NCBI GenBank assembly: GCA_945878745.1
Contig: CAMDVY010000081.1
Coordinates: 1-9,719, forward strand
Source of the DNA: Klebsiella pneumoniae
GTDB taxonomy: Bacteria; Pseudomonadota; Gammaproteobacteria; Pseudomonadales; Azotimanducaceae
Length of the DNA stretch: 9,719 bases
Direction: 5' to 3'
The position numbers and the translations under genes are program-made. Below the pieces are notes generated by a model that was not told the origin of the DNA, did no database searches, and saw only the letters and a list, made by a program, of their open reading frames with translations. Shown in pieces: positions 7,038 through 9,719 of the stretch; positions within the stretch are counted from its first letter, which is position 1, and each line of letters opens with the position of its first letter.

Positions 7038-7979
7038 ATGAATCGAATAACAAGGGCATGCGTCCTGGCGTTCGCGGCGGTGACATGCAGCTCCGCATCG
7101 GCTGCAGAAGACTGGTACCCCTCACGTTACGGTGCGGAAGACACACTGGGAGCATTGAATAACCAGTCACCTGAAAAGCTGATTGAAGCAGCAAAACTGG
7201 TGACGCGGGGCAAGACATACCGACTTGGGGTTGAGACTGGACCCAAGTCACCGGCCTATCCACCACGTTCCTTTTCACTCACGGTGTTGCAGCTGTCTGA
7301 TGGAACCGGCACACCGCTTGGTAGCAATAAGGCTACCGGCAACGATGATCTGCTCAATTTCTGGATGGGCATCGGCAGTCAGCTCGATGGGCTTGGCCAC
7401 ATGGGCGTCAACCACACGTACTACAACGGTAATCATGCGAAGGATTTTGTCGCCAGCACCGGATTGAAAAAACTCGCCATACACAACCTGCCACCGATTG
7501 CGACCCGCGGTGTCCTGCTGGATGTCGCACGACACATGGGGGTCGATATTGTGCCAGCTGGTACTGCCATCAATCAGACGGAAATCGAGGCAATCGCCAA
7601 GGCGCAGGGCGTCAGCATCACCAAGGGTGACGTGGTGTTGTTTCACACGGGATGGTTGAATGTCATGGATGTGGACGCAGCAAAATTCATGGCTGGGGAG
7701 CCGGGTCTGGGTGTTGGTGGCGCGAGATATCTGGCCGGGCTAGGTGTTGTCGCCGTGGGGTCGGACACCTGGGCACTCGAAGTGCTGCCGTCCGAGGACG
7801 CCTCGCAGGCATTTCCGGTTCACCCTGAGCTGCTGGCCAAGAATGGCGTATACATCCTCGAGAACATGGACACTCGAGAACTGGCCCGGGACAAAGTGGC
7901 TGAATTCCTCTTCGTGCTCGGTGTGCCGCGTTTTGTTGGCGCGGTACAAGCCGTCATCAACCCAGTGGCCATTCGCTGA
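7038..7979 (+). CDS. Exported cyclase-family (PF04199) hydrolase
   Basis: Predicted 313-residue protein of the cyclase family, which includes kynurenine formamidase and isatin hydrolase, metal-dependent enzymes that open or close amide or lactam bonds. Residues 1-22 form a Sec-type signal peptide (basic start, hydrophobic core, SASA-A cleavage site), so it should act in the periplasm. Family blocks include FWMGIGSQLDGLGHMGV (108-124), TRGVLLDVARHMG (146-158), KGDVVLFHTGW (196-206), VAVGSDTWALEVLP (238-251) and FPVHPELLAKNGVYILENMD (259-278). The usual HxGTHxDxPxH metal motif is altered: Asp117 and His121 remain, but the first His aligns with Gly111, the second with Gln115 and the Pro with Leu119. 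This resembles a divergent subgroup (GTQWD-type) and leaves its metal and substrate open. The stop overlaps the next ATG by one base (TGATG). A periplasmic enzyme between mpl and cytoplasmic salvage genes suggests it prepares a substrate for import, which is inference. Confidence 0.85.
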   Translation: MNRITRACVLAFAAVTCSSASAAEDWYPSRYGAEDTLGALNNQSPEKLIEAAKLVTRGKTYRLGVETGPKSPAYPPRSFSLTVLQLSDGTGTPLGSNKATGNDDLLNFWMGIGSQLDGLGHMGVNHTYYNGNHAKDFVASTGLKKLAIHNLPPIATRGVLLDVARHMGVDIVPAGTAINQTEIEAIAKAQGVSITKGDVVLFHTGWLNVMDVDAAKFMAGEPGLGVGGARYLAGLGVVAVGSDTWALEVLPSEDASQAFPVHPELLAKNGVYILENMDTRELARDKVAEFLFVLGVPRFVGAVQAVINPVAIR

Positions 7980-8986
7980 TGGGGGACGTTCCGGAACTCT
8001 TGCCTGACAACCTGCCGGCCATCAATTCCCTCTGCCACAAGCTCGGCTGGCTGCTTCCTGACGAGACCATTCTTGGGCTCAGTTCAGCAGGCGAAGGCAA
8101 CATGAACCGGACGCTCCGGGCGGAAACAGGCTCGCGCACGTTTATCCTTAAACAATCCGTGCCTTACGTCGCCAAGTACCCGCAGATCGCTGCACCTGAA
8201 GAACGTATCGTCGCGGAAAACGATTTTTATCAGGCCATCGAGTTCGACGGTCCGCTGCGCATGCGTATGCCTCACCGGCTGGGTTTTGCGCCAGAATCCC
8301 GTTTATTGATGCTCGAAGATGTCGGCTCTGGTGCCGACATGTTGAGCGTTTACGCAAACACCGGTGGAGACCCATCAGACCGTGGTGTGTACACCGCACT
8401 TGTTTACTGGTTGTGGCGATTGCACAGCCTGCGCGACTTCAAAGCGACCCGCTTCGCGAACCATGCGATGCGGGCGCTCAACCACGCGCACATCTTTGTC
8501 ATTCCCCTGCAGCCCAACAACGGGGCTGCCATCGATCCGGCACTCGCCGACATTGCGCAACGATTTCAGAACGATTCCCAGTTGATCAACATCGCAGGTG
8601 CACTGGGCGAGATCTATCTCGGCAGGACACCGCATGCCTCTCAACCTTGCCTCTTGCATGGTGACTTCTACCCCGGTAGCTGGCTGCGAAATAAACGCCT
8701 CGGGGTGATGATCATCGATCCGGAATTTGCCTTCTGTGGTCCGCCAGAGTTTGACGTGGGTGTTTTTGTGGCCCATCTGACGTTTGCCGGTTTTGCGCAA
8801 CAGGACATCATGGGCATCCTGCGCTCGTACGTAACTCCTCCAGGATTTGAGTACAACCTCGCCATTCGATTTGCGGCCATCGAGATCATTCGCCGCCTGT
8901 TGGGTGTGGCCCAACTGCCGCTGCCGGCGACACCGGAACTAAAACGAACCTGGCTCGAAACCGCCCGCATGATGATCAACTCATGA
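7979..8986 (+). CDS. 5-methylthioribose kinase-like sugar phosphotransferase
   Basis: Predicted 335-residue cytoplasmic kinase of the APH/choline-kinase fold, closest by motif to 5-methylthioribose kinase (MtnK). Visible: glycine-loop region SSAGEGNMNRTLRAE (35-49); ATP-binding Lys58 in FILKQSVPYVAKYP (55-68), like the KQ..PYV block of MtnK; catalytic LLHGDFYPGSW (225-235, Asp229); and IIDPEFAFCGPPEFDVG (245-261), with the DPE triplet that replaces DFG in MtnK. The C-terminal IIRRLLGVAQLP (303-314) keeps the twin Arg (305-306) that binds the sugar in MtnK. It is shorter than MtnK (about 400 residues), so the substrate could be methylthioribose, ribose or another pentose. No MtnA isomerase is visible nearby. 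It starts one base inside the stop of the cyclase gene and its own stop overlaps the next ATG (ATGA). A hydrolase that frees a pentose from a nucleoside next door supports a sugar-kinase role. A homoserine-kinase- or choline-kinase-like activity is less likely. Confidence 0.78.
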   Translation: MGDVPELLPDNLPAINSLCHKLGWLLPDETILGLSSAGEGNMNRTLRAETGSRTFILKQSVPYVAKYPQIAAPEERIVAENDFYQAIEFDGPLRMRMPHRLGFAPESRLLMLEDVGSGADMLSVYANTGGDPSDRGVYTALVYWLWRLHSLRDFKATRFANHAMRALNHAHIFVIPLQPNNGAAIDPALADIAQRFQNDSQLINIAGALGEIYLGRTPHASQPCLLHGDFYPGSWLRNKRLGVMIIDPEFAFCGPPEFDVGVFVAHLTFAGFAQQDIMGILRSYVTPPGFEYNLAIRFAAIEIIRRLLGVAQLPLPATPELKRTWLETARMMINS

Positions 8987-9719
8987 GTACGCCCATTCCC
9001 CTCATCATCGACACCGATGTCGCGCTGGGCGTGCACCATGAAGGACGCCCACGTGACATCGATGATGGTTTTGCTATCGCAGAGGCTCTGAATTCACCCC
9101 TGCTGGACCTGCGCCTGGTGAGCACCGTATTTGGCAACGCGCCGCAGGATGCCGTGTTTCAAGTCGCCCACGAAATCATCGCCCTGAAAGGTGCTGCCAC
9201 ACCGGTTCTGCGCGGCGCGTCAACACCCATGACAAAAGATGATTCGACCAACGACGCGGTTGAAGGCATGGCGAAGTTGCTCAGGCAAGAGCCTTGCGCC
9301 ATCGCAGCGATCGGTCCGCTGACCAATATGGGACTGCTGGCTCGCCACCATCCGGACGCGTTTGCCCGAATCACGCAGCTCATCATCGTCGCTGGCCGTT
9401 CCGAAGGCGCCCGTTTTTTTATCGGCGATGCAGGTCCAGTGCAGGACTTCAATTTCGAAAATGATGTTGCAGCTGCGCAGTTGATGCTGGCTTCTGCAGC
9501 GCCTGGCACGCGTGTCGTACTCGCTGGATTCGAATTGACCAGCAAGGTTTGTGTCACCGAAGAAGACCTTGCGGTCATTGCACGCCGCGGGACACCGGTT
9601 GCGAGCTACTTCCACGACCGGTCACTGGCCTGGTGCCGTTACTGGACCAAGACCTTTCCGCAGGACCGCGGGTTTCACCCGTGGGATTCTGCTGCGATCG
9701 CCTGGCTCAAACATCCAGA
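8983..9719 (+). CDS. Nucleoside hydrolase-family protein (3' end outside window)
   Basis: Open frame from ATG 8983 to the window end, 245 codons without a stop; family members are usually 300-340 residues, so roughly the last quarter is missing. It belongs to the inosine/uridine-preferring nucleoside hydrolase family, which cleaves N-ribosidic bonds to base plus ribose. Seen: IIDTD at 8-12 and RDIDDGFAI at 24-32, the Ca2+-binding Asp cluster split by an extra loop; an IGPLTNMGLL block (canonical GPLTN); a GPVQDFNFEND block (canonical EFN..D); GFELTSKV; and near the end FHPWDSAAIAWL, matching the canonical HDP..A block. The specificity residues are not certain. Its ATG overlaps the stop of the kinase gene (ATGA), a strong sign of joint function: base release here, sugar phosphorylation by the kinase. 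It could hydrolyse methylthioadenosine, a ribonucleoside, or a modified nucleoside. Confidence 0.82.
   Translation, partial: MSTPIPLIIDTDVALGVHHEGRPRDIDDGFAIAEALNSPLLDLRLVSTVFGNAPQDAVFQVAHEIIALKGAATPVLRGASTPMTKDDSTNDAVEGMAKLLRQEPCAIAAIGPLTNMGLLARHHPDAFARITQLIIVAGRSEGARFFIGDAGPVQDFNFENDVAAAQLMLASAAPGTRVVLAGFELTSKVCVTEEDLAVIARRGTPVASYFHDRSLAWCRYWTKTFPQDRGFHPWDSAAIAWLKHP

Noticed and set aside
8375..8914. 179-codon - strand frame opposite the kinase-like gene
   Set aside because: It is antisense to a gene with intact kinase motifs and shows no family features.
1..9719. CRISPR arrays, tRNA/rRNA genes, insertion sequences, phage or defence genes
   Set aside because: I looked for spaced repeats, tRNA cloverleaf landmarks, transposase motifs and terminal inverted repeats and saw none; coding content is housekeeping or metabolic throughout.

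Overview
This 9.7 kb window looks like a chromosomal segment of a moderately GC-rich gammaproteobacterium. That assignment rests on gene content: a DUF2333 inner-membrane protein and Mpl (murein-peptide recycling ligase), both typical of Proteobacteria and the former chiefly of Gammaproteobacteria, together with a K+-independent membrane H+-pyrophosphatase and a PPi-type phosphofructokinase, a pairing known from methanotrophs and some chemolithotrophs. I cannot name the genus. There are no mobile elements, RNA genes or CRISPR arrays that I can see, and coding density is very high.

Left part (1-3335, + strand): a DUF2333 membrane-anchored protein, then a 227-base gap with a good sigma70-like promoter and a foldable leader, then hppA (proton-pumping pyrophosphatase). 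hppA converges on the next unit, and a perfect 13-bp hairpin lies between them.

Middle (3336-4987, - strand): a two-gene unit, PPi-dependent 6-phosphofructokinase (pfp) followed by a small single-domain globin-like protein whose ATG overlaps the pfp stop codon (ATGA). hppA and pfp share pyrophosphate as an energy currency: one uses PPi to pump protons, the other uses PPi to phosphorylate fructose-6-phosphate reversibly. The coupled globin is the unexpected part.

Right part (5112-9719, + strand): a tightly packed five-gene unit running off the window. It holds a small polytopic membrane protein, mpl, an exported cyclase-family (PF04199) hydrolase, a phosphotransferase closely resembling 5-methylthioribose kinase, and a nucleoside hydrolase-family protein cut by the window edge. 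Three of the four junctions overlap by 1-4 bases (GTGA, TGATG, ATGA). The fourth has a 16-base gap with a strong Shine-Dalgarno sequence. The last three genes suggest an undescribed salvage route for a nucleoside or thionucleoside, attached to cell-wall recycling.

Nothing here is a demonstrably new system. The best leads are the pfp-globin coupling, the mpl/cyclase/MTR-kinase-like/nucleoside hydrolase operon, the altered metal motif in the cyclase, and the structured leader of hppA.
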